Assembly (NCBI GenBank): GCA_949358305.1
Contig: OX442318.1
Coordinates: 2,218,501 to 2,282,500, forward strand
DNA: 64,000 bases
DNA from: Strigamia acuminata
Taxonomy: Eukaryota > Arthropoda > Chilopoda > Geophilomorpha > Linotaeniidae
Direction: 5' to 3'
Part shown: positions 1-12,500 of the stretch, piece after piece
Layout: every line of letters starts with the position of its first letter
Position numbering within the stretch: position 1 is the stretch's first letter
Program-made: the position numbers and the translations under genes
The notes under the pieces: generated by a model
Database searches by the model: none
What the model was told of the DNA's origin: nothing
Seen by the model: only the letters and a program-made list of their open reading frames with translations

Positions 1-107
1 TACATTTAAACTACACAAGCGATATCAAACGATATAAAGATATTATTGTTTTATTTTTACAACATACAGAGTATAATCAATTAATATACTGTTTTTAAAT
101 TTTTAAG

Positions 108-3100
108 GTATTGATAGATTCATCAGAAATAAGATTTGATGCACATTATAAAAATGCCAAAGACATGATTATTAAGACAACAGTAAATAGAGTAGAATGT
201 ATAAACAAATATGTTGCTGCAACAAGTTCTCAAAAAGTAAGAAAGTTTTAATTAATTATCCGTTCTAGTGGTTATTAGTCCTGGGTCCGTTATTGGACAG
301 CCAAATCCCTATTGAAAACTATGGTATAACCCAGCGGTCGGCAACTGGCGGACCGCGGTCCGGATACGGACCGCGGAAGGTCGAAACTTGGACCGCGGTG
401 ACGTTTTAGCGACGTTTTTCCCTCGGTTTCTTTGGTTTTTCAGTGTTTTTTTTCTTGTTTTTCCTGTTTTTTTCGTGTTTTTTAGGTTCTATTGGTATTT
501 TTTGGGTCGTGTGTGTTTATTGGGGGATTTATTTGGTTTTTAAGTGTTTTCTTAGGTTTTTAGTAAGGTTTTTAAGTGTTTTTTTCTGGACCTCGATAAA
601 AATTTTCAATAGTATCCGGACCCCACTTAAAATTACTTGCCGACCCCTGGTATAACCACTCGGCCAGATCAATCCAACAATATCTATGATAACTTCTATA
701 GTTAATTGTGAAGGGATTGTTTTTACACTTATTGTGCTCAGCCCTCCAATAAGGCGCAGAGAAATTTGCTCAATCTTGCACATTAGTTTTAAAATGTAGC
801 CTTTTTAATGGTGGTCAGGACTTAATCCGCACATCCCCATTCCGCACCAAAATAGTCCCTCATAAGCACTATCTCTCTTCCGCAATGAATTAAAAAATAT
901 AAATAAATGAATAAAGATTTAAATATTAGTTTATCTGCATTGGTTCCTTTTCCGCACAGTTTCTTATCTGCACCGTTATGTTATCCCTATGTAGCCACAA
1001 CGTAAACGTTTCGTTAATACATAAGTCGGCTAGATTTTCTCTGGATATTCTTTATTCAAGTACACGATGACTTCTGTTTTAACTAACAAGGGGAGAGCAC
1101 CAATAAGCTATCACAGATTGTTATAATATTAAACAAGAAGGATTGTTATATCATGCTGAATGAGACCCTAAAATAATTTTATTCCATAGACAGCCAACAA
1201 TGCAAACAATGAGCTCAAAGTTGGCACTATTTTGTCTGTGTATACATCAAATCTGAGCAATCAGGCCTAGTGTATGAATACTGTAAACAACAGTTGCTAG
1301 GTAAAAAATAGTCCCAAGATCCAAGTTCAATTTTATCATTTGAGATTCAATGATGTCATTTCCTCTTTTGATATCACATGACATATGACATCAGAACTTT
1401 GTTCAACAACATGACTGTCTTCATGAAGACAATAATAGTTTGTAGTGGTGGTCCAGTGGTTCAGGCAATGGACTAGGAATCTTTCCACACAGGTTCAAAT
1501 CCTGGTGTGTGCGAAAATTTTTTACTTTTATTTTTTAATTTTTTTTAGCAGTAATTTTAATGTTTGTAATTTTATGTTTGTTAAAAAATTAAAATTAATT
1601 AATTAAAGTTTTCTAAAAACAAACATAAAATTACAAACATTAAAATTACTGCTAAAAAAAAATAAAAAATAAAAGTAAAAAATTTTCACACACACCAGGA
1701 TTTGAACCTGTGTGGAAAGATTCCTAGTCCATTGCCTGAACCACTGGACCACCACTACAAACTATTATTGTCTTCATGAAGACAGTCATGTTGTTGAACA
1801 AAGTTCTGATGTCATATGTCATGTGATATCAAAAGAGGAAATGACATCATTGAATCTCAAATGATAAAATTGAACTTGGATCTTGGGACTATTTTTTACC
1901 TAGCAACTGTTGTTTACAGTATTCATACACTAGGCCTGATTGCTCAGGTTTGATGTATACACAGACAAAATAGTGCCAACTTTGAGCTCATTGTTTGCAT
2001 TGTTGGCTGTCTATGGAATAAAATTATTTTAGGGTCTCATTCAGCATGATATAACAATCCTTCTTGTTTAATATTATAACAATCTGTGATAGCTTATTGG
2101 TGCTCTCCCCTTGTAAGCTGCCAATATTTTCGAAGGTAGAAACTAAGTAGTGGTACAATGCTGCAAAGTTTGTGTATCGGGAGGACAAACCATCTGCTGC
2201 AGATCCGAACATTATGTTCGTACATGCGGTGCATTCTGCCAAACAGCCGTAGTAGAAGTAGGATGAATATGACTAGCCACAGCTTCAAGTTATGTACGCC
2301 GCATGTGCACGACAGTACAACGCTCAACCAGGGCCGTCTTTACACTTTTCAGCGCCCTGGGCTAATAAAACTTAGGCGTCCCTTGCCCAGGACTTTTCTG
2401 TGCCCATCGACCCCCTGTGCCCGGCGCCCCTGGGCTGCAGCCCAGTTAGCCCAATGGTAGAGGGGGGCCTGCGCTCAACGTTAACGTAACAACGTCAGTG
2501 CTCAGTGTACATACGAAATTGTACAGAATTGTCGTAGATTAAACCTCTCCGCACCTAGAAAACTGGAGTACAACAAATTGTGTATCAAGTTTCCAGACCT
2601 GGCATTAGAGCGCGTCCCTTTAAATCGTTTAAATCAATTCTCACCCGTTATTGCAGGAAAGACATATTTAAACTAGATACGCTTAACGGTTTCTATGCCT
2701 TCTTTAAATCCCAGGAGGCAGGAGTCACTGAATCGCCAGTGTAAGTTCTTTACAATTTTTTAATCCGAGCGTATGCAGAAAAGGGAGCGCCGATTAAAAA
2801 CCGTGCATATTAGGGATTAGCTTCTGCTATATCCACATATGGCCAAAGTAAGCCCCACTTGTCTATGACCAAAAATATGGCTGACTATTTTCTGTTATCT
2901 GGTCAACTATTTTCAGGAGAAAATATAGCTCTGTTGGCATATTCAAGATTGTATTAATTTCCTTGTAGTTTCACCATTTACAAATTCATTCCTACAATCT
3001 TATCTTGATTTCAGTATCACTTCATCAACACAAAGAGAAATCCTTGCGATAACAACTTACGTGACTGCCTGCTTCCGTGTCTCCTGAAAAAAATGACTTG

Positions 3101-6100
3101 CAGGTAAATAAATCCTCTTAAAAATAGTAATTTATTCACCCCACTTGGTAACTAGCTTATGGTGAATTCTTTAACTATAAACAAACTGAATTCAATCAAA
3201 CTATTCCATATGTTTTAGAATGCCTTTTTACGATGCAAGAAACCTACCAAATTGCAGTAACACTTACACCAGATACCAATACGAGATGTGGAAAGACAAG
3301 CTGCTAAATACAGATGAAATAAATCAATGCAAATGTCTTGATTTATGTGACGTGACAAAACAAATTGTAACATATGATAAAATTCCTAATGTGACATCAT
3401 TCAGCATCGACATCGCTGTTGTCGATAATTATGTGCGAACTCTGCAAGAACGGATTTCATACGACATAATCTCTTTATTATGCGACATTGGTGGAAACAT
3501 CGGACTCTTCGGAATTTCTTGTTTAACACTCGTTGAAATACTTGTTCATTGCTGCAAAATGCCTTTTGTTAAGTTGAGAAAAACCACTAAAAAAGCTTTA
3601 AAATAACAATAAAACAACAATAAATGGAAAAACCGTGTATTAACATTTATGATTTTGGTATCATTTTACCAAGTTTGTAACTATATTAACTCTTATTTGG
3701 ATTATCCACTCGGCAAAACTATTATTCTCGCTAGAGACAAAATAATTCGTTTCCCACTTATTGTTGATTGTGGAGACCACAGACTCTTAATCGGCGAAAA
3801 ATCCCGTTTGGCGAAAATACTGAATGATGATTGTTGGAACTACCAACTAATCGATTTACTCCATCCAAAATCTCGATTTGCAAATAATTCACTCAAATTA
3901 TGGAACGCCTTTTCAAATTTTAATGGATATTACTTTTCCCCTGATCGAGTAAAAGTAAGCAATTGAATTTCTTTAAATACGTTTTCCCAGCATGCCCTTA
4001 AACCCCAAATATATAGCAGCATGCCACCCATATAGTTCAAAAATATATTCTACGATATACCGCTTTTCACTTTATACATTCCAAAATATATCGCATTTTG
4101 TAGAATTGCTAAAATATGTTGTTATAATTCCATCAACCACCACTAGGGTATTATGTAGCTCATATCCAGGCATCTTAAGTTATGCACCCTGTTAGTAAGT
4201 AAAATAAATTCCTTATCCTCTCCTTGTCCATCCAAAACTAAGCACGCTTGTCTCAACTGTGTTATCCCACATTGCATCCGACACCAGATGACATAATATT
4301 TCTATACAGGGTGGACAAAAAGTATGGTTCACAGTAAATAATTCCCAAACTGTTTTAGTTGTTGATTTAGCAAAATGATTGTAAGCGTAGTTTTTTGGGG
4401 GAAATCCAATTATGACATCAAACTTGACCTCAGAGGTCATATTCAAGGTCATACATCTTGTAACTTGGAAACGCGATTCATTACACTTTTTAATATATTG
4501 TATTTATTATAATGAATCAAAATTTAAACTTAAAATAAACTTAAACGAAGAGTAAATTTTCACAAACGCACCTTGATTATCGAATTACACAACGTTCATT
4601 CACGAACATCTATTTTTACAGTACGACAAAACCTATCGAGTCTTTCAATTCTTCAATTTATCAGTTTTGTCAACGGCTTTTGGAATGTGTACAGCGTTTC
4701 AGAAAGGTGCTAATAAAGGAATAAGTATACAAATACATTACTCTTACCACTTGTACATATACACAGACGATATGCCGTACATTCACAACCAAAATAACGT
4801 ACATTTCGGAGATGGATCAGGATTAGGCTCAACCGCATGCAACATTGATCAACCAGTGAAATATTCTCTATAACTTTACTTCTACTTCAGTCATTTATCA
4901 CTGTAATCATTCCAGAACTTTATTGTGCCGCAAGATCAATTTTTTCATCCTAAACACATTATTTTCGTACGTCGCTTCCTTGAAAACACATTCGACATTT
5001 CTCGTCAAACGGTAATTTCTGAATTTACAAATCCCACTTTTTCTTCGCACATTTGTTCTTTTCAGATAGTTCGAATAAATACCCCAAACAGTCCTTGTCA
5101 AGCAGCCAAGTTAGTTTCAGAATGTGAACAGAAATGCTATGAAATGAAACTAGACCAACAACCACTAACATGCAAGTAAGTACAGTAAGCTTACTGTATT
5201 TCTACCTAGGACGATCAACTACAGGACTTCCATTTTTTTTTAAAGCTAAGTTGTACAGTGCAAAAGTGAATCTTCGCAATGTTAAAAATTTTTGCGCGCA
5301 AATGGCGGACAACTGACATCTCACATTTACATTTTCGGCAAAAATTATAAATGTTGGTACTAAATCATCAAATACTAAACACATTAGAAATACTTGTACA
5401 CATAAGCATAATGTTAACAATACATGTTGTCATAGCAACACTACAATAGCATAACAATCAATAATAGAAACTCATATTAATTCAAAATACATTTATCATC
5501 AATAAATTTGTACATTTATATTTAACGTTGGATTTAAAAATGATTTCTGAAAATATACAAAATATAAAATTTTCAGATATTATTTTTTGTTTTAAATTTA
5601 TATATAAATGTACCACTTTATAATGCCCTCTAAAATGTAAGATGTCAGTTATCCGCCACTTGCCCGCAAAATTACGTCATTTCTCGCCGTTTTGGCCGGA
5701 TAGCACCATGATCGGGGCGTGTCATCTAGCATGACACAATCTACCGCGACATGAATCTACCGCAACTTTGGAAACTGCGACTATGTGTATTTTGGGTTTA
5801 ATTCCTAAGAAGGGCTAACAAGGGAGAACGCAGCCCCGCTTGACCACCGCAAACCTAACCTTACTGGTTTTTTCATGCAAAACCATTTTTTTTGGGACGG
5901 TTTGTCGCGGTCCACTGTAGATTGTGTCGCCCTAGATGTGCGCCCTCCACGATCACAAGACAGAATCGCATCACAGTATAACAATTGATTTAAGTAAAAT
6001 GGGAAGTTCTGTACTTAATCGTCCTAGCTTCTACTACAGTAATTGTGTGTGTAAAAACGATAATTCTGGTCTTGTACTTGAAATGCCACACTATTCTATT

Positions 6101-6436
6101 AGATTACCATACATGGAAAAAAGTCAGCTACCTTTTTGCACGACTGTAGAAACAGCAAGAATGACCCAGAAGTTATATTTTGAATCTCAAGCCCAGGCCG
6201 ACCCACAAAAAGAATGCTCTTGTGCAGCACGCTGTAACGAAACAATATTCATACCATTCTTACGTGAGCAAGACCGATTTGGAAGCTATACAAAATATGT
6301 AATTAACGACAACATTCGTGAAATAATTGAAGAACAGAAAACAATTACCATAATCAAATTAGTGTGTCAAATTGGATCGATTATTTCTATTTGGACTGGT
6401 CTCTCACTATTCGCGTTTGTTCAATATTTTACTTGA
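108..6436 (+). CDS. DEG/ENaC two-unit channel gene A (5' incomplete, frame broken in linker)
   Basis: This is the 3' part of a degenerin/epithelial sodium channel paralog; its first exons lie before the window. The exons I place, by alignment with genes B and C and by splice sites, are 108-236, 3015-3103, 3219-3606 with continuation 3649-3954, 4622-4706, 4767-4855, 4916-5011, 5066-5175 and 6103-6436. The first unit ends in a TM2 with the filter motif GIS (frame from 3220, near residue 100). The last exon holds the second unit's cysteines (CSCAARC) and a TM2 with GLS, and stops right after the membrane segment. In the exon joining the two units a TAA at 3604-3606 closes the frame, and the second unit's TM1 resumes in another frame at about 3640. 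Compared with C, some 50-60 nt of the basic linker are missing. Gene A is therefore either a pseudogene or a fusion that has been split. The family forms trimeric cation channels; the ligand is unknown. Confidence 0.75.
332..649. mobile_element. hAT-type MITE with 8-bp TSD
   Basis: The termini are inverted: the left end reads CAGCGGTCGGCAA and the right end TTGCCGACCCCTG. The element is flanked by a perfect 8-bp direct repeat, gtataacc, at 324-331 and 650-657. CAG-type termini with 8-bp duplications are the hallmark of hAT transposons. At 318 bp it has no transposase, so it is non-autonomous. Low-complexity ORFs inside it are not genes. Confidence 0.85.
1442..1513 (+). tRNA. tRNA-Ser-like pseudogene (A and B boxes)
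   Basis: An A-box-like TGGTCCAGTGG and a perfect B box, GGTTCAAATCC, sit at tRNA spacing. The stretch ATGGACTAGGAATC resembles the D/anticodon region of arthropod tRNA-Ser, with the anticodon position reading AGG rather than AGA. The 3' half of the anticodon stem and the variable arm are shortened. A T6 run (about 1518-1523), a Pol III terminator signal, follows closely. It is best read as a tRNA-derived relic (SINE-like head) within the foldback element, not a working tRNA. Confidence 0.5.
1687..1760 (-). tRNA. Mirror copy of the tRNA-Ser-like pseudogene
   Basis: This is the reverse-complement counterpart, in the right arm, of the tRNA-like segment at 1442-1513. It has the same A and B boxes on the minus strand. 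It is a pseudogene for the same reasons. Confidence 0.45.
2329..2471. mobile_element. Short hAT-type MITE with 8-bp TSD
   Basis: The left end reads CAGGGCCGTC and the right end finishes GGGGGGCCTG. A perfect 8-bp duplication, cgctcaac, lies at 2321-2328 and 2472-2479. The 143-bp element is GC-rich against AT-rich surroundings. It is non-autonomous and sits in the same intron of gene A as the foldback element. Confidence 0.8.
5287..5675. mobile_element. TIR element (MITE) in gene A intron
   Basis: A segment of about 40 bp around 5287-5330, containing TGGCGGACAACTGACATCT, returns inverted at about 5631-5675. The interior is AT-rich without a gene. It lies in the long intron before the last exon of gene A. 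I could not assign a superfamily. Confidence 0.65.
5708..5955. mobile_element. Second TIR element in the same gene A intron
   Basis: The left end (gatcggggcgtgtcatctag) and the right end (ctagatgtgcgccctccacg, read inverted) form an imperfect inverted repeat. Next to it on both sides is the shared subterminal word gacacaatctac. The element lies about 30 bp from the element ending at 5675. Confidence 0.5.
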
Positions 6437-8808
6437 TTGCAAACTAAACTCACAAAAAACATTCACAATTTTAACAAAACTCAAAACCTACACGCATAAA
6501 AAACTTCAATTCCCATATATTGTCATGCAAAATTTAAATTTCTAATTTACTAAAGTATAAAAATAGTAAGCACATAACAAATTTTTAATTCTGCATTTTC
6601 AACCAGCCGTTTAAAAATAATTGCAAAGTTTGTGTGAATTTTTGGAAATTTATCTACAATTTATACGAAATGATTTCATTAATGAAACACAATTCCAAGA
6701 TTTGTTCCTATTCAGACACTGGTCCATTCAAATGGCCTCCACTGGCCTCCATTCAAATGTAGGCCTGCACTCACTGCAGCCTCGTTTTCACATTCATGCG
6801 ACACAAAATCAAATTCAATTATTCACGATAAATGTAAAATGTAAACTCACACATCAATCCACACAAGACTTAATTTAAAATTAAGGCCGGATACTGGTGG
6901 ATTACAACCTAGAGTAAAACCTGTTTGAATACCCACAGCAGTGTTTTTCACCAGAACTTTACAAACCACATTTCAATCACATTTCTTTGCAACCTATGTT
7001 TATAATATTGACTTACCATGTAACAAAATTGTTCAATTTACTGTTCTTTCGCTTCAAATGTATATTTTTTGTTTTTTCGTTTCAAAATGATTTTAAGCAC
7101 AACAAATTTTGACAATTTTGAGAACTTCCTTCTAACAATTTCTAAAGCTCGCTGCCCTAACGTATTGAAACTAAACATCCTTAAATTCTATAATTAAAAA
7201 AAAGGGGACTTAACCACAATTTTTTCAACATGACTTTCCCTGTGAATTAAAGATTTTTTTCCGGGAATTCCCAGGATTTTTTGGATTTCTACACTTACCC
7301 ATTCCTCGGGAAATTTATACACACGCTAGACGTGTACACGAACGTGCTGTGTACGCGTACGCGACGTGTACGTGTATGTACGACTCAAACAAGAAAAACA
7401 GTTTAGTTGCACTTGAGATGCACTTGATTTAATCTTGTAAAAACTGGAACAAAATAATTAATGCTAAAAAATTAAAAGCAATCAATGTACAATTAAACGA
7501 GTTTCCTTAATTCCTAATTAATTAATCATCATCCACACTTGGAAATTAAAACGACCCCACAATTACTCAAACAAGGCAAAAACAGTTCACAAGCATCGAG
7601 TTGCGTGTAAATTTGGCAAAATAATATAATTTGCCAACCAACAATTCGGTTTAGACTGTTCCACAACACCATTTGATGATCAGGAAATATAAAGACATAT
7701 AAAAGAAAACCATTTACCTCGTTAAATGATGAAATTTGTCAGTCTGGGTCTGAACTCAATAATAATAATGATGCAAAAACTCGCAATGTTGATCGAAGCC
7801 TCGTCATTGGACGAGTAGCGGGCACAGGCAAGTTTCTCCTAAAAGTTTACATTTCGTTTTAGTTAATCAATTTATTTTATTGGGTAAAATTAAGATAAAC
7901 AACTCACTCATCACACTCCAGTGATCGATGATCCGTCACGAATGTAGGTTTAAACACGACTGGTCTCAACCGGGATAAATCGTGTGGTGCCATTTAATGG
8001 CGAAATGGTGAAGCTTTCCTCATCGTCCTGCCGTGGCAAAACATGTAAAATTGAAATCAATTCTTCGGTAATTCTGTCATTGCATTAACTAAATCGCTTA
8101 ATAGCTTAAAAAATAAGTTTTAAATACCTAGATTTAATAAATCCGAATAAGATTCTATCCCTATCGGTGTGACATCCACACGATTCGACATGAACTCGTC
8201 GCCAGGTTCAAGGTTTTGGCTGGAGTTCCGGTCTCACCCTAGTGCAGGGATTGGTGTTATCCCCATCTAGCGACAAAATGCAAAGCTAAAAAAACAAAAC
8301 TAATTTAAAAATGTGCTTTTTTAACCAGAAAATGCCAATGGTAAAATTATAGAGAATTATTTATTTCATGTAACGGCATGTTTAAAATAAGATATTGATT
8401 ACAAATATTTAAACTTTGAAATAAATATCCACTTGAGCGTACTAAGTGAACAACAAACAGCCCACATCCTGTGGAGCCTTAGCCGGAAGTTGAAACCGGA
8501 TGCCACAAATTTCCCACCAAAGTTCCAAGGTTGTAAAAATGTGAAACTAAAATCATCAACAATAGCCATATTTTCTTGTTTTAAGTGGCAATCAATTGCT
8601 GTTGCCGTTACTTTAACAGCCAACAGAATAAAACATAAAATTTATATCGTCAAAAACAAAATAATCAACAACATAAACTTTACATTAGTGAAGCTTTTCA
8701 CAGCAAATAGACTGTACACAATTCTTTGTGTCAGCATTAGTCTCAAGTATAACTTTAGCATTTTCTTGTGCATTGCCTGGAATGATTATTATAATAATCA
8801 TATCCAGT
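6437..8808. other. Gene A downstream spacer, homologous to the B and C flanks
   Basis: I see no gene here. Patches match the regions downstream of genes B and C. The segment around 7716-7760 (tacctcgttaaatgatgaaa) resembles 36976 and 55671, and the segment around 7885-7940 resembles 38330-38390 and 56355-56410. This shows that the duplication unit included the 3' flank. A short alternating purine-pyrimidine tract lies at about 7318-7385. Confidence 0.55.
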
Positions 8809-8886
8809 CAGTGGCGGATCTAGCACCGGGCTATCGGGCCCCCAAATTCTAGGGGGCCCCCGAGACTCTGGGGCCATGTATAAATA

Positions 8887-8927
<41 letters not shown>

Positions 8928-9042
8928 AAGAAAAAGGTGGTTAAAAAAAAGAAGAAAGAAGAAAGGTCGCAAAAAATTTTTGAGAAAGGGGCCCCGAAAA
9001 AACATCAAGCCCCGGGCCCCCGAAAAGTTAGATCCGCCCCTG
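8809..9042. mobile_element. hAT-type MITE with poly(A) tract and 8-bp TSD
   Basis: The termini CAGTGGCGGATCTAG and TTAGATCCGCCCCTG are inverted. The 8-bp duplication tatccagt is perfect (8801-8808, 9043-9050). The interior has a homopolymer A run at about 8889-8925 and GC-rich ends. It lies between genes A and B. Confidence 0.85.
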
Positions 9043-9546
9043 TATCCAGTGACCAATAAAATGTAGTGTGTTGAGAATCATGTTGTATTTATTTCTCTCG
9101 TATGTTGTTCACTTGACCCAATTTATTCTCGCGACTACCACTTAGTAGTGTTCAAGGTCGTCACAATCTATAATCCACAACGTAGAAAAATATTTGAAAA
9201 ATTAACTCGCTAATCTCAATGTACAGCGGAGGAGAGTTGACAAGTGTTATTTGATGTCAACGATTTGGATGGAAATTGTAGGTTTGAAGGAGACAGGTTG
9301 AAATGTTAGAATTGTAACCAATAATTGAGCTGTCAGATATGAAATGAAACAAATCTATAATAAAGAAGACACACAAAGTTACCGGTAATGAATAAAAATA
9401 AGTTTCTGCAATTCATTCGACAACTTGCAAGCTGTTACAACACAGGTAAGAATTAGATCTGAAAAATTGGGTATATCCCTGTGTTTCGCTTTCTTGTGTA
9501 TACCGACAACGAACAGTAATTCATTACAAATTTATAACTCCATTTT

Positions 9547-12500
9547 TTGCACAACATAGCGAGAAAAATAAGCACAATGGGTAAAAACAAACTGATTCGA
9601 CCATTTGAAGGAATCCGTCGACGACGAGAGAGAAAAATTCGACAAGTCGTTGGCAATGTGTTGGCAGAGAATTCGGAGATACCAGCATTTATCAAATCTT
9701 TGGAAAACATTTCAAAAAAGAAAACAAAGATGTCTGTTGTATTTTTCACATTGCTCACTGTAAATTTGGCAGTGTGTGTTTTGCAAACTGGAGAACGAAT
9801 TTGGCATTACACGACCGAACCAACGACAGTTGATGCACATCTAATTGAAACCGGACATGGCTCTTTTCCACACGTTTACGTTTTCCCACGTACAACGCAA
9901 GAATATCAAAATTACATGGCAGAAAAAACTAACAACGGAGGCTTTAGACAACACTGTTATGGACTTCTTAATTTATTCGAAAAAATTAGGTGCGTCCAAA
10001 AAGTCTGTAGTATAAGAAATATTTAAAAAAAATATATCTTCCAATATATCACGCTCGTGTTTTCACGCGGTTTATTCAAGTCGAATAACGCGTTTACTCC
10101 GTTTCCATTGTCCAAATTACTTTACTGTTTGTATTGTTTAATCTCCTTTCTTTTGTTTTAATAAACCTGAACCTCACTTAAACATTACTTTGTGTCTACT
10201 TGCCATCCTGATTTGACCTTGTCTTGTTGTTGGTTACCTGTGTCTGGTCTGACTGAGTGATTCATCTCATGGTTTGGACCGGTCTATTTGATGTTTAACT
10301 TATGTTTTTCCCCTTGATCCTAGTTAATTTACATTTGGCTTGTGATGCGTTTAATGACTCATCCTCATTGATATTCACCAATGTGTCTCATTGGCTGCTC
10401 TAATTGTTTCTGATTGGTTCTCAGATCAGACCCAGAGTTTACCTCTGGGACTGCATACCTTTATTCGGCGCAGAATTAGTTTGCGTTTTGATTTGCTAAG
10501 AGCTCTCTTTTGAGTAGCCAGAGTCTCACAAGCCTTTTTCTCCACTTTGTCTCTGGAGCCAATTGTTAATTGAAAGGACTTGCTCTGACCGTGGCAAAAG
10601 TTAAACTGAATTTTATTTACACTTCAGGTCTACAAAGTAATGTGTATTTGGTTAATGTATTAAATTGGCATCTGGATGGCTGTCCAGTGTCCGTCATCGT
10701 GGTGATCGTGTGTGGGCAAATCGTCCCCCCACTAGGTTGGGCGTCATGGTGGCGCCCTCAGTGTGGTCAACTCGTCCCTCACAGTAATTAACCCGTGTTG
10801 CTCTTTTTTGATTGGGTGTACTCCTTCACTGTCCCTCTATTTTAAGACTCAATGAGACCCATGCTATAATTAGTCTCATGTCGAACACTTGGAAATTGTG
10901 CCACAGGTAGCATAATTTCGAGGACGAGCAAATTATACTTTCAGCATCTCGTTCTTTTCGAAATCTCGGGTTTCCGAGACGAGATTCAATGGTCCGGAGA
11001 CGAGATCTCGTACGAGACCGATACCGAAAACGAGATTCGACCGTACAATTGCGGCCGAACTTCGGCCGCATTAGATCGGACAAATGCGGCCGAAAATCAG
11101 CAGCATTCAATCGTATAATTGCAGCTGAGCTTCGGCCGCATTAGATAGAACAAATGCGGCCGAAAATCGGCCGCATTCGACCGTATAATTGCGGCCGAGC
11201 TCCACATACGATCGGCCAAATACAATCGCGCAAATTCGGCCAAAAATCGGCAGCATTTGATCGTACAATTGCAGCCGAGCTCCGGCCGTATTAGATTGTA
11301 CAATTGCGGCCGAGCTCCACATACGATCGGCCGAATACAATCGCGCAAATTCGGCCAAAAATCGGCAGCATTTGATCGTACAATTGCAGCCGAGCTCCGG
11401 CCGTATTAGATTGTACAATTGCGGCCGAAAATCGGCCGTATTTTATCGTTGACGTGACGTGACAGTTTGTAGCTGTTACAAGATACAATAAAAATCGTAC
11501 AATTAACGTTTCGACTCGTACCGTTAATTGTACGTTTTTTATTGAATCTCGTGTGTAATCTCATCCTGAAATTTCGATTTTCCGAGACCGAGATCTCGAC
11601 CGAAAAAGGCCCGAGATTGCCGAGACCGAGATCCCGAAACGAGCGAGATCTGAAAGTATACGAGCAAATGCTTAGGACCAGCTCTCCTAAGTGTATTCTC
11701 AACCACGCAAATTTCAAAGAGTGTTTAATTTATAACTAAAACAAGCGATTCATGATAAATATATGGGTTTAATTTTACTTTTGAGATTATTAAATATAAT
11801 ACTCAAATAATATCTGATAAAATTTTCAAAACGTATTCAATATTAGTTACATAAAATAATCAACAATATTAGTGAATGAAAACACAGATGTCCAAAAAGT
11901 TGATAAAATTATTTTGTGTTCCTTCCCAGCATTGCTACATCATTACCTTGGTTTCCTCAAGACAAAAGAAGCCCCCCAATTACAATTTCGCCGCCAGAAG
12001 CTCTTAAATATTTGATTACTCCTAGTTACATAACTGATGCTTACTTTACAATAGTAAACCTGTATTTCCTGTCTTTCTATATACCAATAACTAAGCAAAT
12101 GCCTTTACAGAGAAAATCACACATTAATCTTAGAATTAAAAACCACCTTACACTTGAACGGCCGGTTGCTCAAGTTTCAAGCCGTAAGTTAAAAAAATAA
12201 TAGATCCACCATTATTATTATACACATTCCTTTTTCTCTAGCATTTCAACTTCCGTTTGGAGATGTTAATTACAAGATGGTCATCAAACTAAAATTTCCT
12301 GAAGGTTGTACTTCTGTTGATGTAAGTCATTAATTAAGCTACAATGAAGAAAATATTTCTGGTTAATTCATCAAATATTTATATTAATCAAAACTATTTG
12401 TGGAGTTTCGGGTTCGAGAAACACAAGACAGACGACGGCACACACGAATGACGAGTTTTCTTAGTATTCGATTTGGCGTCGGGTTACTATCAAATCGAAT

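Larger units (their letters stand above)
1086..2114. mobile_element. Foldback element: ~500-bp inverted arms with tRNA-like core
   Basis: The sequence from 1086 to about 1581 is repeated nearly perfectly in reverse complement from about 1614 to 2114, around a short AT-rich spacer. The left end reads acaaggggagagcacc and the right end ggtgctctccccttgt. Each arm carries a tRNA-Ser-like segment. I see no coding frame of interest and no clear target duplication. It lies in an intron of gene A. Read through, it would form a hairpin RNA of about 500 bp; that is inference. Confidence 0.85.

Noticed and set aside
1442-1513. Functional tRNA gene
   Set aside because: The anticodon stem and variable arm are deleted and the acceptor stem pairs poorly.
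7318-7385. Alternating purine-pyrimidine tract as a Z-DNA regulatory site
   Set aside because: It is short, imperfect and has no nearby promoter evidence.
10826-11717. Series of minus-strand ORFs
   Set aside because: They share repeated peptide blocks caused by the GCGGCCG array of the 9-bp-TSD element.
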